Part shown: one piece after another, positions 54,330 to 64,000 of the stretch
Layout: the number at the start of each line of letters is the position of its first letter
How positions within the stretch are numbered: the stretch's first letter is position 1
NCBI GenBank assembly: GCA_942159475.1
Contig: OW804097.1
Location: 11,843,172 to 11,907,171, forward strand
DNA: 64,000 nt
Direction of reading: 5' to 3'
DNA from: Sthenelais limicola
Lineage: Eukaryota; Annelida; Polychaeta; Phyllodocida; Sigalionidae
Program-made: the position numbers and the translations under genes
The notes under the pieces: model-generated
What the model saw: only the letters and a program-made list of their open reading frames with translations
Database searches by the model: none
Told to the model about the DNA's origin: nothing

Positions 54330-54595
54330 TTTCCTTCTCCTCACCTGTGGCACCAGTGCCACTGGACCGTTCCGTTTGGAGTGCTATGGCTTCCGGCTTT
54401 TAGGTGCACTTTTAGGTGGGCTTCCTTCGCCCAACACCCCAAATGGCTCCCCCTAGTGTCCCTAGTGGGAAGTTCGCGTGGATGGCGGCCATTTGTAATG
54501 CCCGGATGTCGGCCGGATGTGCGTCCATTCCCTGGTGGATCATGGGTACAGTTAAAAAAGCATTACCCAGCATTCCCCTGTGGGAAGTGGTTCCG
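54330..54595 (+). promoter_or_regulatory. Candidate promoter and first exon, plus strand
   Basis: A unique GC-rich stretch with CTTCCGG (54391-54397, ETS-like), GGATGGCGGCCATTT (54480-54494, YY1-like, overlapping an ATG) and CCCCCTAGTGTCC (CTCF-like, 54449-54461). An open frame from ATGGCGGCCATTTG continues MAAICNARMSAGCASIPWW to a strong splice donor, TTCCG before GTGAGTAAC (54596). No downstream exon was found before MITE-rich sequence, so this is a suggestion only. Confidence 0.3.
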
Positions 54596-54661
54596 GTGAG
54601 TAACTGTAGGGAATGTATTGTACGGCAGAACAAGGTGCAAAACCCAAGATTATCTTATTTG

Positions 54662-55068
54662 TTGTGTGTTTCAGGAAAATGAGTTATAAGCCGCAAAATA
54701 TGGATTTTGAGATATCACCATATTTGAATAGAGGAGATCAAGGTGATTCCAATGAGAGTAAACACTAGGATGCCTAATAAGTGTTTCTATATTTTAAGTT
54801 TGATATTTTTATTTTTGAAAAAAATTGTTTGCAATGTTTCTGGATGGGTTATCATCAGTAAAGTAATATATGTACTCTATACAAAGGCTTTCAAAACCCA
54901 TGCAATGTCCCGAAATTTCATACATGGATTCATATGAGTACAAGTGCTAAACCCTCTCAAAATCAGAACATTTCAATAAAGAGATCTTTGTGAAAATAAC
55001 ACCTTGAAAAATATCAATTTTGCGACTTGTGACTCATTTTCCTGGAACACATCACATTTGTTGTGTTG
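54662..55068 (-). mobile_element. MITE family B, copy 8
   Basis: Ends GTGTGTTTCAGGAAAATGAG and GTGACTCATTTTCCTGGAAC then ACATCAC. Complete, same orientation as copy 5. Confidence 0.8.
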
Positions 55069-55077
55069 TGAAAACAT

Positions 55078-55541
55078 CACATGTTGGTGCATAGGTTCAC
55101 TATCTAATATTTAGTATAGAGTACAACATAGGCTCGCTCTTGTTAAAGTCTCAGCTCTGTCTTATTTGCATCGTTATAGCGCTGTATTCAATGCTATCGA
55201 ACTATTGGAGTTAAAATACCCTAATAGTTCTTTGACCATAGTGAGTATGAGATGGGGGAAGTCACCAGAAAATGTACAATTTACTTTCACCAATTCTCTC
55301 AAATAACCCAAATTTCAGACGAAAATAAAGTTCAAAATACAGTTCAACCTAACCAAACAGATTGCTAGAATCAATGCAATGACGAATACACTCGAATTTA
55401 CCTAGTATTGACCAAATTTCAGCCTAATTTAGCAGAATTTACTAAATGTGTACAGCTGCCAATTGTACATTTTCTGAAAATCTGACCCACATGTTGGTGC
55501 ATAGTTTCACTACCTCATATTTAGCAGAGAAGGCAACATGT
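55078..55541 (+). repeat. Direct duplication of about 53 bp around a family A copy
   Basis: 55078-55130 (CACATGTTGGTGCATAGGTT, CACTATCTAATATTTAG) and 55488-55541 (CACATGTTGGTGCATAGTTT, CACTACCTCATATTTAG) are about 80% identical. The right copy abuts the MITE; the left is 122 bp from it. Confidence 0.7.
55253..55489 (-). mobile_element. MITE family A, complete copy between duplicated flanks
   Basis: Ends TGGGGGAAGTCACCAGAAAA and GAAAATCTGACCCA. Subtype I, close to consensus. Confidence 0.85.
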
Positions 55542-55553
55542 GATCCTGCCCAT

Positions 55554-55652
55554 ATGTGATGTGTTACAGGAAAATGAGTCACAAGTCCTAAACTTGATAT
55601 TTTTCGAAGTGTTTCATTCACAGAATGTCTTATTTTCTGAACATCTGACCCT
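55554..55652 (+). repeat. Family B left end fused to family A right end
   Basis: TGTGATGTGTTACAGGAAAA with TGATATTTTTCGAAG is family B. At about 55630 it switches directly to TTATTTTCTGAACATCTGAC, the end of family A. Confidence 0.65.
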
Positions 55653-55657
55653 AATGT

Positions 55658-55865
55658 GTGGACCCCCCCGTCTCCCCCGCCCCCTCCTCCTCCCCTCCTC
55701 CTCCTCCCCCCCTCCTCTTCCCCCCTCCTCCCCCCTCCTCCTCCCCCCTCCTCCTCCTCCCCCTCCTCCCCCCATCCTCCTCCCCCTCCTCCTCCCCCTC
55801 CTCCTCCCCCCTACTCCTCCTCCCCCCTCCTCCCCCCATCCTCCACCCCCATCCTCCCCCCATCC
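55658..55865. repeat. CT-rich tract
   Basis: CCCCTCCTCCTCC repeats. Proline/serine frames in all phases are artefacts. The frame at 55656-56165 joins this tract to the LINE fragment only by chance. Confidence 0.9.
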
Positions 55866-56145
55866 TCTTGCAAAACCAAAAAAAAACTAGCACAGGTCGC
55901 TTTTACAGCTGCATACATTGCTCAAGTACTTGTGTTCACGTTTTTCTATAGATCTGCAACTCGCTGTTATGATGAAACATATAAGTATTTTGGATTTATA
56001 CTTGATGACCTTCTCTCATTTAAACCTCATGTCAGTAAAACCCTCCAGTTAGTTACATCAAAGATCAGATTATTATATAAAGCCAGAAGCTCTCTAACTC
56101 AAAAAGCTAAACATGATCTTTATAAATTAGCCATCCTCCCAAATA

Positions 56146-57472
56146 CAGAGATGCCAAGTTTTTGAGTCAGGCATGCGGGACACTATCCCAGCCCAGCATG
56201 CGTGGGGTCTGGGGCCCGCGTAGGGCCCCAGAAGCCAGAGGGTTCTCCTTGCTCTGTGATGCATTTTAAGCAATTTTGGGGGGTTAAAATGTTGTCTAGA
56301 TGACAATATAAACTTAATACTTTGATTCGCATGAAACAGGAAAAAATAGAAAAATATTTATGAATTCATTGGGATTTAAAATTTCCTCCAGTTTCACATG
56401 AAATGCTTTTACAGCTTTAAGTTTTTTTGCTAAGGAAAAATACGGTACACAATCTGATGGTAACAATTGGTTATCTTCATTTATTTCGCATAATATTATA
56501 TACCACTCAGTACTAGCCCAATCAATGGGAATGAATGGGTTGATGTAACACATAAGATTTAAGAAAATTGATGGAAATAAAATTTAGGGTCCTAACCAGG
56601 ATTGTTTCTCAAAGCTGCACAAGTCGGCAATCTTAGCCTTTTTGCAGGGGGGTATGGGGGGTGCTCCCTCAGAAAATTTTGGACTCATACTCTTTAAATG
56701 GTGCATTCTGGTGCATTTGCGACCAATACATTTTAATACTTGTATTTAAAGGTTATTTTAACGAATCAGACTCTATTATTTTTAGGAAAACATCAAACTA
56801 TTAATAAGGATGATTACCGGTAATAGTTTGATGTTCTATCCAGAAATATTTCTCAGGGGGGGAAGCTGGCATGTAACCTTGCGAGCGAAAATTTTGAAAA
56901 CGTAATTGATCATAGTGCATGCTGGTGCATTTAAGACAAGAACCTAGAGTTTTCAATATGTTTTCATGATGTTTATCCATTGCAACTATTCATATATAAT
57001 AGCAATTATTAACTGCTAAATAAATAAATAGGTTCATCAAAACTGGATTTAATGCAATGAATCTAGAGAAAATTGTTTAGGGTAGCATGAATTATACTCA
57101 GAATATCAATTTCAGGCCCAGCTGCCAGTGGCAGTGCTATGAATGGTGCTTAAGTCTAAATGAGTGATTTACTGTGTAATGTATCTTGGTATGAAACCAC
57201 ATTCTTCAGTAACCACAAATGGCATGAAATGCGGTGGGGCTTATCATGCTGAGGATTGGTTTTCCTAAACACTGATATGGTGATAATAATAGGTCTACAG
57301 TCCCGAGTTTATACATGTATACTGATGATGTGTTAATGTCAAAACAAGATTAAAATAAATTTGTTGGTCAAAATTACATTTTTTCGGGACAAAGTTGTCT
57401 GCGGGCGGGACGCGGGACACAGGGCTGATTTCCGGGACTGTCCCGGACAAATCGGGACACTTGGCATCTCTG
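56146..57472 (+). mobile_element. Non-autonomous hAT-like element (family J), 1327 bp
   Basis: Ends CAGAGATGCCAAGTTTTTGA and, inverted, CAGAGATGCCAAGTGTCCCG, flanked by CAAATA at 56140-56145 and 57473-57478. The inner ends have GCATGCGGGACACTATCCC and CGGGACTGTCCCGGAC. CAGAG ends and 5-8-bp duplications are hAT traits. The 6-bp duplication is exact because the host ORF shows the empty-site sequence. The interior carries a truncated family K sequence and no transposase. Confidence 0.85.
56584..57115 (+). repeat. Truncated family K sequence inside family J
   Basis: GGTCCTAACCAGGATTGTTT, GGGGGGTATGGGG, AGAAAATTTTGGACTCATAC and GAATCTAGAGAAAATTG correspond to 34453-34960. The right part of K is absent. 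Confidence 0.7.
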
Positions 57473-58119
57473 CAAATATAGATTACTGTGACTTCATATA
57501 CGACTCTGCCCCAAAAGCTCTGTTACAGAAGCTCCAGTCACAACAAAACCTGGCACTGAGAATTATTTTTAATAAGTCAAAGTATGATAATGTCGATCGA
57601 GAGCACGAAACCCTAAATGTCTGGCCACTACAGACACAAAGAGACAAGCACATCCTAGATATGGCCCACTATTTAGCAGAAAATAAGACAAATCTAGATA
57701 GTAGGAAACTGCCAACGCAGAGCCATACGGGTGGTAAAAGGAACTTAGCTGTTTTAGCATCAAAAACCAATAAAGTCATCAATTCTGTCATTGTTAAATG
57801 CCAGTCTCGATGGAACCTATTAAAGCCTGTCGCTCACAGGATTGAGGATAGGGCCACTTTCAGAAAGTACACCCAGCAGCTTCTTGCACCGTTTTAAGTT
57901 ACCTCGATATTATATGCATTATATCATAACAAGTAAAATAACTTGTGATATTATATGCATTATATTATAACAAGTAAAATAACTTGCTGCCGGGCCTATA
58001 AAAAGTGCTCACTCGTTTGTATTTGATTTTACCTACATAATTACTTAATAGCTAAGACCACCGCCTAGCGTGTTCTTTAGCTTCATTGCTATAAGCTGTG
58101 ATCCTTGATCACCTGTTAA

Positions 58120-58583
58120 AGCTGCATTCCCAGGATTTAAGATCGAGTGGTTCTTCTGGAATTACATTCATATTAGTTCCCAAACTCAATATTATCTATC
58201 TCTGTTTCAATGAAAAGTAAGATAAATGTCTAAATTCTGTGATTTTACGATCGGGGAAACACTGAGATGTGCGTTCAGTCCACCATTGTAGTGTTCTAGA
58301 TGCACTGAATTGACACGAGGTGGCACCTCTGTGCCACGCCCAGCACCATGTTTCTCTCTCAATCCGCACTAACTGACCCTGGTTGCCCATGCGCACTTGG
58401 GGACTCTGGGACTTACAAACAGACATGCCGAGTTACGGTGGACACCAGTAGATTTGGAGGCGTATTTCTTCTCAAATATATTAAGAAAGAGACCCAAACT
58501 CTTGGGATAAGGTGGGGTAGGGTATTTGCTCCCTAAATAAGTGAAATTTGAGATTTGTATAGAAATTAGCTGGGAATGCAGCT
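58120..58583. mobile_element. TTAA-target MITE, 464 bp
   Basis: TTAA at 58116-58119 and 58584-58587. Terminal repeats are AGCTGCATTCCCAG and CTGGGAATGCAGCT, perfect over 14 bp. It is inserted in the 3' part of LINE copy 2. Non-coding; piggyBac or Kolobok-type mobilisation is inferred from the target. Confidence 0.85.
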
Positions 58584-58832
58584 TTAACTCTCGATAATGT
58601 CAGTTGATTTCTCACTTACTTAATTAATACTTCACCATGTCCATCAATGTAATTACTCATTCCATAAACTACTATGTTAGCGTTAAGTTTCACGCATTTT
58701 TATTGTAACAACATTCAAAGACCATACGTCGGCAGTCATAGGAAGACCTGACTTCTATGCCTCAGAATTGACCGACCAATTGTAACAACATTCGCAATAA
58801 AGAATTTTTGAATTTGAATTTGAATTTGAAAC

Positions 58833-60062
58833 CGCTCTCTATTCTGGTGTCAGTCTTTCTGTGCAACATTATCTATAGATCTATGTAACAAAACGCAGCA
58901 ATTTTAGAACAGAAATTGGGATTCATTCATTCATTCATTCACGAAACCCTATAATAATCCACTCAGATAAGTGGTGGACTTAAACACACACATGGCACTA
59001 GCTTGCCCAATTTATTGTTTATTGTTTTATCTCATTTGTGTTGTTATTACTGCCATATTAGTTTATCATATTAATGTAGTCACTGCATCTACCTTAGCTA
59101 TCTATCTATCTATCTATCTATCAACTACTACTGTATCTGGTTAATAACGTAACTCCATTTTTTCCAAAGGGAAAATCTAAGGAAGATCTATGGTTTCTCA
59201 GGAAGATCTATGGTTTCATAGTGGAGACCCACCCCCTTTTTCGGTGTCAAAATTTGATATGTTATTGAAAAGTGTACACTTCCGGAAATAAAAAAACATA
59301 TACATACAAACTGCGGCACTTTGAGATTAAAGATTAGAAGATCCAAAATGATCACTATTGAGCAGAAAATCAAAACAACCTGTACGTATGAAACTGTATA
59401 AGGCAATCCTCATGGTTTTTTTTGCGTTTTGTATTCACCCAACCATGTTCTTTCCCAAGACCAAGTTTGAAAAAAATATTGTTGGATTTGGATTTGGAAA
59501 ACATTTTTATTGATCAAGGATCAATGTTGGAGAAGAGTCTCCAGCGGACGGGGGTTTTTCGGTCTCTTCTTTTGATTTTTACAAATGTGGTATAGGCAAG
59601 AAACGTACCAACTCAGTCATAGACTGCTAGTTGGCTTCTTGCAATAGCTTACAGTTTAATAAAAAAATCTTGTTGACAATATGGCTTATATTTCGGTTTT
59701 GTGACTCGCTCAGTGGTATAGGTATCCAGTTACTTTTTGTTGTTCTATTTTTACTCCTATTTGTTCATGCATTAAGAGTGCATCTTTAATGAGGAAAACT
59801 AATTATTATCATTATCATTATATTTTATCCGATGGCTTTAAGCCATTTATTAGGTACCATTTTATAACAAGTTTAACATTTTAGGCAACTCTTTGTGGCG
59901 ATGAACTTTAGAGACTTTAGACAGATGTAGAGCAAGGCCAAGACAAAAAGCTGCACTGAGTCATATATGAAATGGAACATAAACATTACCAAACACAGAG
60001 CTAATGTTTACGTGCGACAGGTTGTATGGTATGCTATAGAATAGCACAGATGTATACATAAA
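58833..60062. other. Unique AT-rich sequence with microsatellites
   Basis: (ATTC)n at 58923-58940 and (TATC)n at about 59097-59122. TCTAAGGAAGATCTATGGTTT is repeated in part at 59180-59217. No gene was supported. Confidence 0.4.
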
Positions 60063-60300
60063 TGGGTCAGATCTTCAGAAAATGTACAATTGGCAGCTGT
60101 ACACACTTAGAAAATTCTGCTAAATTAGGCTGAAAAATGATGAATACCGGGTATACCTGCGTATATTTGGTATTGCCTTGATTTATAGTGTCAGTTTTGT
60201 TATCTTAAACTGCATTTTGAAGCTCATTTTTGTCTTAAAATGTGGGTTATTTGAGAGGTTTGTTGAAGGCGAAATGTACATTTTCTAAAAATCTGACCCA
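60063..60300 (+). mobile_element. MITE family A, complete copy
   Basis: Ends TGGGTCAGATCTTCAGAAAA and AAAAATCTGACCCA, followed by TATA. Subtype II. Confidence 0.85.
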
Positions 60301-60325
60301 TATACTTCATATAAAGGCTCCCCAG

Positions 60326-60528
60326 TCTAGGTTCAAACCCTCAGATCAGACAAGAATGGTATGCCAGTAATTGGATGCCTACTTCGCTAATAGGTTTCCT
60401 GGCCTAGGACTAATTGTTCTAATGGGAATATAATGACATTTTGCGGTTTTAATGGAATTAAAATTGTATTTTGCGGTTTGAGGCGAGAGGCTTTTCCTTC
60501 AAACTCTTTCATCTTTGGGTCTAGACTG
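60326..60528 (+). mobile_element. MITE family C, copy 9
   Basis: CAGTCTAGGTTCAAACCCTC to CATCTTTGGGTCTAGACTG. A short deletion removes GAAGGGACT near the right end. Confidence 0.8.
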
Positions 60529-60561
60529 TCCTGATGGGATCTTGGTAGGATATATTAAGTG

Positions 60562-60796
60562 TCGGGTCGTCAGAAAATGTATAATTGGAAGCGCTTCACA
60601 TTTAATGAGTTCTGCTAAATTAAGCTCAAATATGATAAATACTAGACCGTATATCTGGGTATATTTGATATTGTGTTGATTCAAGTCATCTGTTGGTTAT
60701 GTTGAACTGTATTCTGAACTTCATTTTTGTCTTTAATGTGGGTTATCTGAGAGGATTGGTGAAAGTGAATTGTACATTTCCTGACGACTTGACCCA
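60562..60796 (+). mobile_element. MITE family A, variant ends
   Basis: TCGGGTCGTCAGAAAATGTA to CTGACGACTTGACCCA. Both ends carry GACGACTTGACCC-type termini, a third terminal variant of the family. Confidence 0.75.
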
Positions 60797-61177
60797 TAAA
60801 TCTTCTGTCAGGCTGTAATTCATGCCTTTTTAACATTTTTCCTCAATAGTGGTTTATTCGGGCGTGGTTGTTGTCAATTTGATACAAAATATCTTTACAA
60901 AGTCAAGCACATTTCTGACTAAACATATTTTCCACGCGTTGCCTGTTTCAAAAGCACCATCGTGGTGTCCCATATGCCCACACCCATAATATCAGTTAGA
61001 GTTCTAATTATACAAATCCTATATCCCAAGTTTACAGTAATACGATTTTAAATATATCAGAACGTTAATAAAGTAAAAGACTGTTTTTGTGCAGGAAACT
61101 AAACCTCTACCGTTTAAAATATATAGGCACAATCATCCATCAAAAGTCATGGCATTATACATGTAGTATGTGTGTAG

Positions 61178-61390
61178 TCAGTCTAGGTCCAAACCCTCAG
61201 ATCAGATAAGAATGGTATGTCAGTGATTGGACGCCTACTGCGCTAATCGGTTTCCTGGCGTAGGACTAATCGTTCTCATGGGAATATAATGACATTTTGC
61301 GGTCTTAATGGAATTACATTGGCTCTTTGCGGTTGAAGCGAGAGGCTTTCCCTCCGTTTGAAGGGACTCTCTCAACTTTGGGCCTAGACC
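61178..61390 (+). mobile_element. MITE family C, copy 10, complete
   Basis: CAGTCTAGGTCCAAACCCTC to CTTTGGGCCTAGAC. Confidence 0.8.
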
Positions 61391-61923
61391 TTAATGTCCA
61401 TACCAAGCAATAGTAACAATATTGCTTGACATAAACCACATAATATTAAAGTTAGACTATGCCCTGACCAGTGTCTTATATCCCTGTATATAGCCCTTGT
61501 CTTGATTTGATTTGAAAACGTTTTTTATTTCTTTTGAACAGGTACATCTCCTGGTTTTCACCATGTGTTCGTCAGTAGCCTGATTACAATTACCATCAGT
61601 TATAATTATATTACTATACATTCAGTGGTATTTACATTAGATTATCGTTAGTTATATTCATGTAATATAAGTATATGGGTTTCAATATCGTGATGAATAA
61701 TATTTACAGTTCATCTTTAATTATAAGTTAGGATAATATATCACTAGTAATCAAATTATAACTGTATGTATAAATGGTATCCCATCACTGTTATCACTAT
61801 GTCCGTTTCTTATTATATTTCTAGATAACAATCATGAACGATATCTGATGAATCTGTTCAGTCTTTAGTCATAATGCTGAGGATGCAAAGTTGTTTCAAT
61901 ACGTGCGATACAGCCAGCTTACT
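61391..61923. other. AT-rich spacer, nothing recognised
   Basis: TGATTTGATTTGAAAACG at 61505-61522 resembles a LINE tail but has no body. Confidence 0.35.
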
Positions 61924-62120
61924 GGGGGGTGAAGTCGCCAGAAAATGTACAATTCACCTTCACTAATCCTCTTAAAAACCCAAATCTCAGACGAAAATAA
62001 GATTCAAAAGCCAGTTCAACCTAACCAAACAGATTGCTAGAATCAATACAATGCCGAATATTCTCGAAATTACCTAGTATTGACCAAATTGCAGCCTTAT
62101 TTAGCAGAATTTACTAAATA
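61924..62120 (-). mobile_element. MITE family A, right end replaced
   Basis: TGGGGGGTGAAGTCGCCAGA to GCAGAATTTACTAAATA, then unrelated sequence. The last 40 bp are missing. Confidence 0.7.
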
Positions 62121-62209
62121 GTCCGGTTCCTTGTGTAATTCTGTAGGGTATTGATGGAGAAAGTGAAAACTATACATTTTCGGAAACGTCAGGACCCATA
62201 GATTATGAA

Positions 62210-62885
62210 AACCAATGTTGCCCAAAACGTGTCAGCCATCTTGGCCGCCATATTGGACAATCCAAGATGGCCGCCATTCCAAACCTATTTATGCCCATAA
62301 CTATCTTATTACTGGTCATAGAAACTTGATTTTGGTGTCTACACCTAGGTTTTCAAGGTCAAGGAATACAATGAAGATATCTATTTGAGCCTGGCATGTG
62401 TCGGCCATCTTAAAATCCAAGATGGCCACCATTCCAAACATTCTTTTGCTCATAACTTCTTAATTTTTTATAATAGAAACTTGATTTTGGTGCCTACACA
62501 TAGGTTTTCAGGGGCAAGGAATACAATGAAGATGGTTAATTGGGTCTGGCATGTGTCGGCCATCTTGAAATCCAAGATGGCGGCCATTTGGAAAATGACT
62601 GTTATTGTAAGAAATCTCAAATCCAGTCCAACTTCTTACTTTTTTATAATAGAAACTTGATTTTGGTGTCTACACATAAGTTTTCAGGGGCAAGGAATAC
62701 AATGAAGATGGCTGATTGGGTCTGGCATGTGTCGGCCATCTTGAAATCCAAGATGGCCACCATTGAAAACATTCTTTTGCTCATAAATTCCTTATTAGAT
62801 GTCATAGAGACTTGGTTTGGGTCTCTACACCTAGGTTTTCAAGGTCAAGGAATGCAATGAAGATGTCTGATTGGGTCTACTATGT
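62210..62885 (+). repeat. Tandem repeat of about 155/176 bp with paired AAGATGGC motifs
   Basis: CAAGGAATACAATGAAGATG recurs at 62360, 62515, 62691 and 62846, so spacing alternates 155, 176, 155. Each unit has GGCCATCTT...AAGATGGC, a short palindrome, and TAGAAACTTGATTTTGGTG. Some units read AAGATGGCGGCCAT, a YY1-like site. Frames across the repeat are not genes. Confidence 0.85.
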
Positions 62886-63555
62886 GTCAGCCATACTGAA
62901 ATCTAATATCTAGAAATTCCCAAATTGGATTTCATGATGGCAACGCTCTTTTACCCTTTCGCATTATTATTATTATGTCACAGATAATTGATACTTGGAT
63001 AAGCCTTGTTATATGGGCAGTTTAAGTTGTACTGGGGCTTTTAGGTTAATTGTGAAATAATCTTAAACAACCTCTTAATGCAATGAAAGGTTTTGTATTT
63101 GTCTGAGTTGATATAATATGTGGTTTTATTCATAGTTTGCTCCAGTGAAATAAATTTATTAACCTAAGCACAATATGGATGCTCTTTTCTCAGACTACAG
63201 ATTTCCTTACATAACATGCATTACCTGTAATAGGCCAGCGGCCAAGGGCCAAAAGCTTATCCCTACCCTCTAAATGGCCTGTTTCCATGGAAACTAGTGA
63301 TTTTTTATGTATTTTAGCAAGAAATAGGTTTCTGTGTCCCATATCTACACTTTTGTCAGTTTGTGATCAAATTGGGAATAGTGATGGCTTATCTAACCGT
63401 TATCATTTCTTTTCGAAACAATAACTTGATCAAGGTCAAGGTCACCAAATATGACCTTGAAATATAAAAATAGCAAAATTCTGGGATGTGACATCTTATT
63501 TTCTCTTATGAAAATATGGCAATAGAGGAAAACGGTAACCTAATGCATACAATAA
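62886..63555. other. Unique sequence
   Basis: GTTTCCATGGAAAC, the palindrome seen at 13365, recurs at about 63282-63295. No exon was supported. Confidence 0.35.
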
Positions 63556-63713
63556 TACCGTAGTGGCCCATTCAGCGGGGGTGTAGGGGTCATGAAAAAG
63601 TAAAATCCACTGAAATTTAATTATCGATTAAAAGCCTATCTCAATTGCAAGCCGGGGCAAGAGGGGGGTCTAAACAAATACAACCCCGGGCTTATGAACG
63701 GGCCACTATGGTA
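63556..63713. mobile_element. MITE family H, complete
   Basis: The left end TACCGTAGTGGCCCATTCA is mirrored by TGAACGGGCCACTATGGTA. Inside are GGGGGTGTAGGGGTC and CCCGGGCTTAT. Fragments are at 1662 and 38272. Confidence 0.7.
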
Positions 63714-64000
63714 ACTGACATTAGGGGAAAGAAAAATAACCCATTTCTGGTATCATTGGAAAGTCTGTTGTCATGATAACTAATCCTTACTTTTCATTCT
63801 ACAATAAATTTTGTGTAAATCTAAATTACAAACTGCAGTCTTTTGTAAAGAACTGAATTCTTTGGGTCAAAGCTCCGACCTATTTAGCCCTGATCATGGT
63901 AAGGGCATGCACGCCACTCATGGCCTGGCCAGGAGGGGAGGGGGGGAGATGAGCTACTCAGAGCTCACCCCACCCCCCAGCCCGACCTAATTACTGTATC
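63714..64000. other. Spacer to window end
   Basis: A G-rich stretch at 63930-63950 and C-rich at 63966-63978. No feature supported. Confidence 0.35.

Larger units (their letters stand above)
55966..57897 (+). pseudogene. Reverse transcriptase fragment split by a DNA transposon
   Basis: Segment 1 (55966-56145) covers the post-catalytic KYFGFILDD region and thumb helices (HVSKTLQLVTSKIRLLYKARS). Segment 2 (57473-57897) covers IDYCDFIYDSAPKALLQKLQ to TFRKYTQQLLAPF and TAA. The reading frame is intact across the junction once the insert and one copy of the 6-bp CAAATA are removed, so the insertion is the main lesion. The catalytic YxDD part is not present. Confidence 0.8.
55955..58832 (+). mobile_element. 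Non-LTR retrotransposon (CR1/Jockey-like), copy 2, twice interrupted
   Basis: RT sequence (RCYDETYKYFGFILDDLLS... KAKHDLYKLAILPN) runs to 56145. It is cut by a 1327-bp hAT-like element and resumes at 57473 (CAAATATAGATTAC) in register, giving ILPN-IDYCDFIYDS as in copy 1. The 3' untranslated part contains a 41-bp direct repeat (about 57908-57988) and a TTAA element (58120-58583). It ends AATAAAGAATTTTTGAATTT then (GAATTT)n. The 5' end is lost. Confidence 0.85.

Noticed and set aside
55656..56165. 169-codon frame with a proline-rich N-terminus and an RT-like C-terminus
   Set aside because: Chance fusion of a CT-rich tract to a truncated LINE fragment; it is not a single protein.
62385..62860. 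Two frames of about 100 codons sharing repeated LACVGHL-like peptides
   Set aside because: They follow the 155/176-bp tandem repeat and change phase between units.

Overview
This 64 kb window is animal nuclear DNA, most likely from a marine invertebrate; the species cannot be named from the sequence. It is AT-rich and intron-like, with no long uninterrupted genes. It is dense in short inverted-repeat DNA transposons (MITEs) and holds three 5'-truncated or broken non-LTR retrotransposons and one intact tRNA-Ala(AGC). Most long open frames are translations of simple repeats or MITEs and are not listed as genes.

Repeat families, named here for convenience. Family A is about 237 bp, has ends TGGGTCAG or TGGGTGAAG, a TA target, and about 28 copies. 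Family B is about 400 bp with GGAAAATGAGTCAC in both ends and nine copies. Family C is about 215 bp with ends CAGTCTAGGYCCAAA and ten copies. Family D has GGCCAAATAA ends and a TTA target, so it is Harbinger-like. Three unrelated elements sit in duplicated TTAA. Several larger palindromic or hAT-like elements are also present.

Layout. 0-11 kb: MITEs, a possible promoter near 1.4 kb, a Met-less coding frame at 5.6 kb, and a CT-rich minisatellite. 11-16.6 kb: a MITE-free block with the first coding exon of an unidentified minus-strand gene (12010-12178) and its presumed promoter. 16.6-30 kb: C-rich repeats, nested MITEs, an assembly gap, a LINE 3' end and a 17-unit 58-bp tandem array. 30.3-42.0 kb: a block bounded by CCCACCAAGAAA inverted ends and GATATC-rich satellites in opposite orientation. 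It encloses a candidate three-exon plus-strand gene (35.7-39.9 kb). 42-64 kb: composite minisatellites, many family A copies, an L1-like insertion with a perfect 15-bp target duplication, tRNA-Ala, and a LINE split by a 1.3 kb hAT-like element with a 6-bp target duplication. A 155/176-bp tandem repeat rich in AAGATGGC motifs lies near the end.

The gene content that can be supported is small: one tRNA gene, two to four candidate exons of unidentified host genes, and retrotransposon remnants. The points most worth checking are the 11.7 kb satellite-flanked block, the family A copies that sit between direct duplications of 43-69 bp of host sequence, and the phased array of 17 AP-1-like sites.
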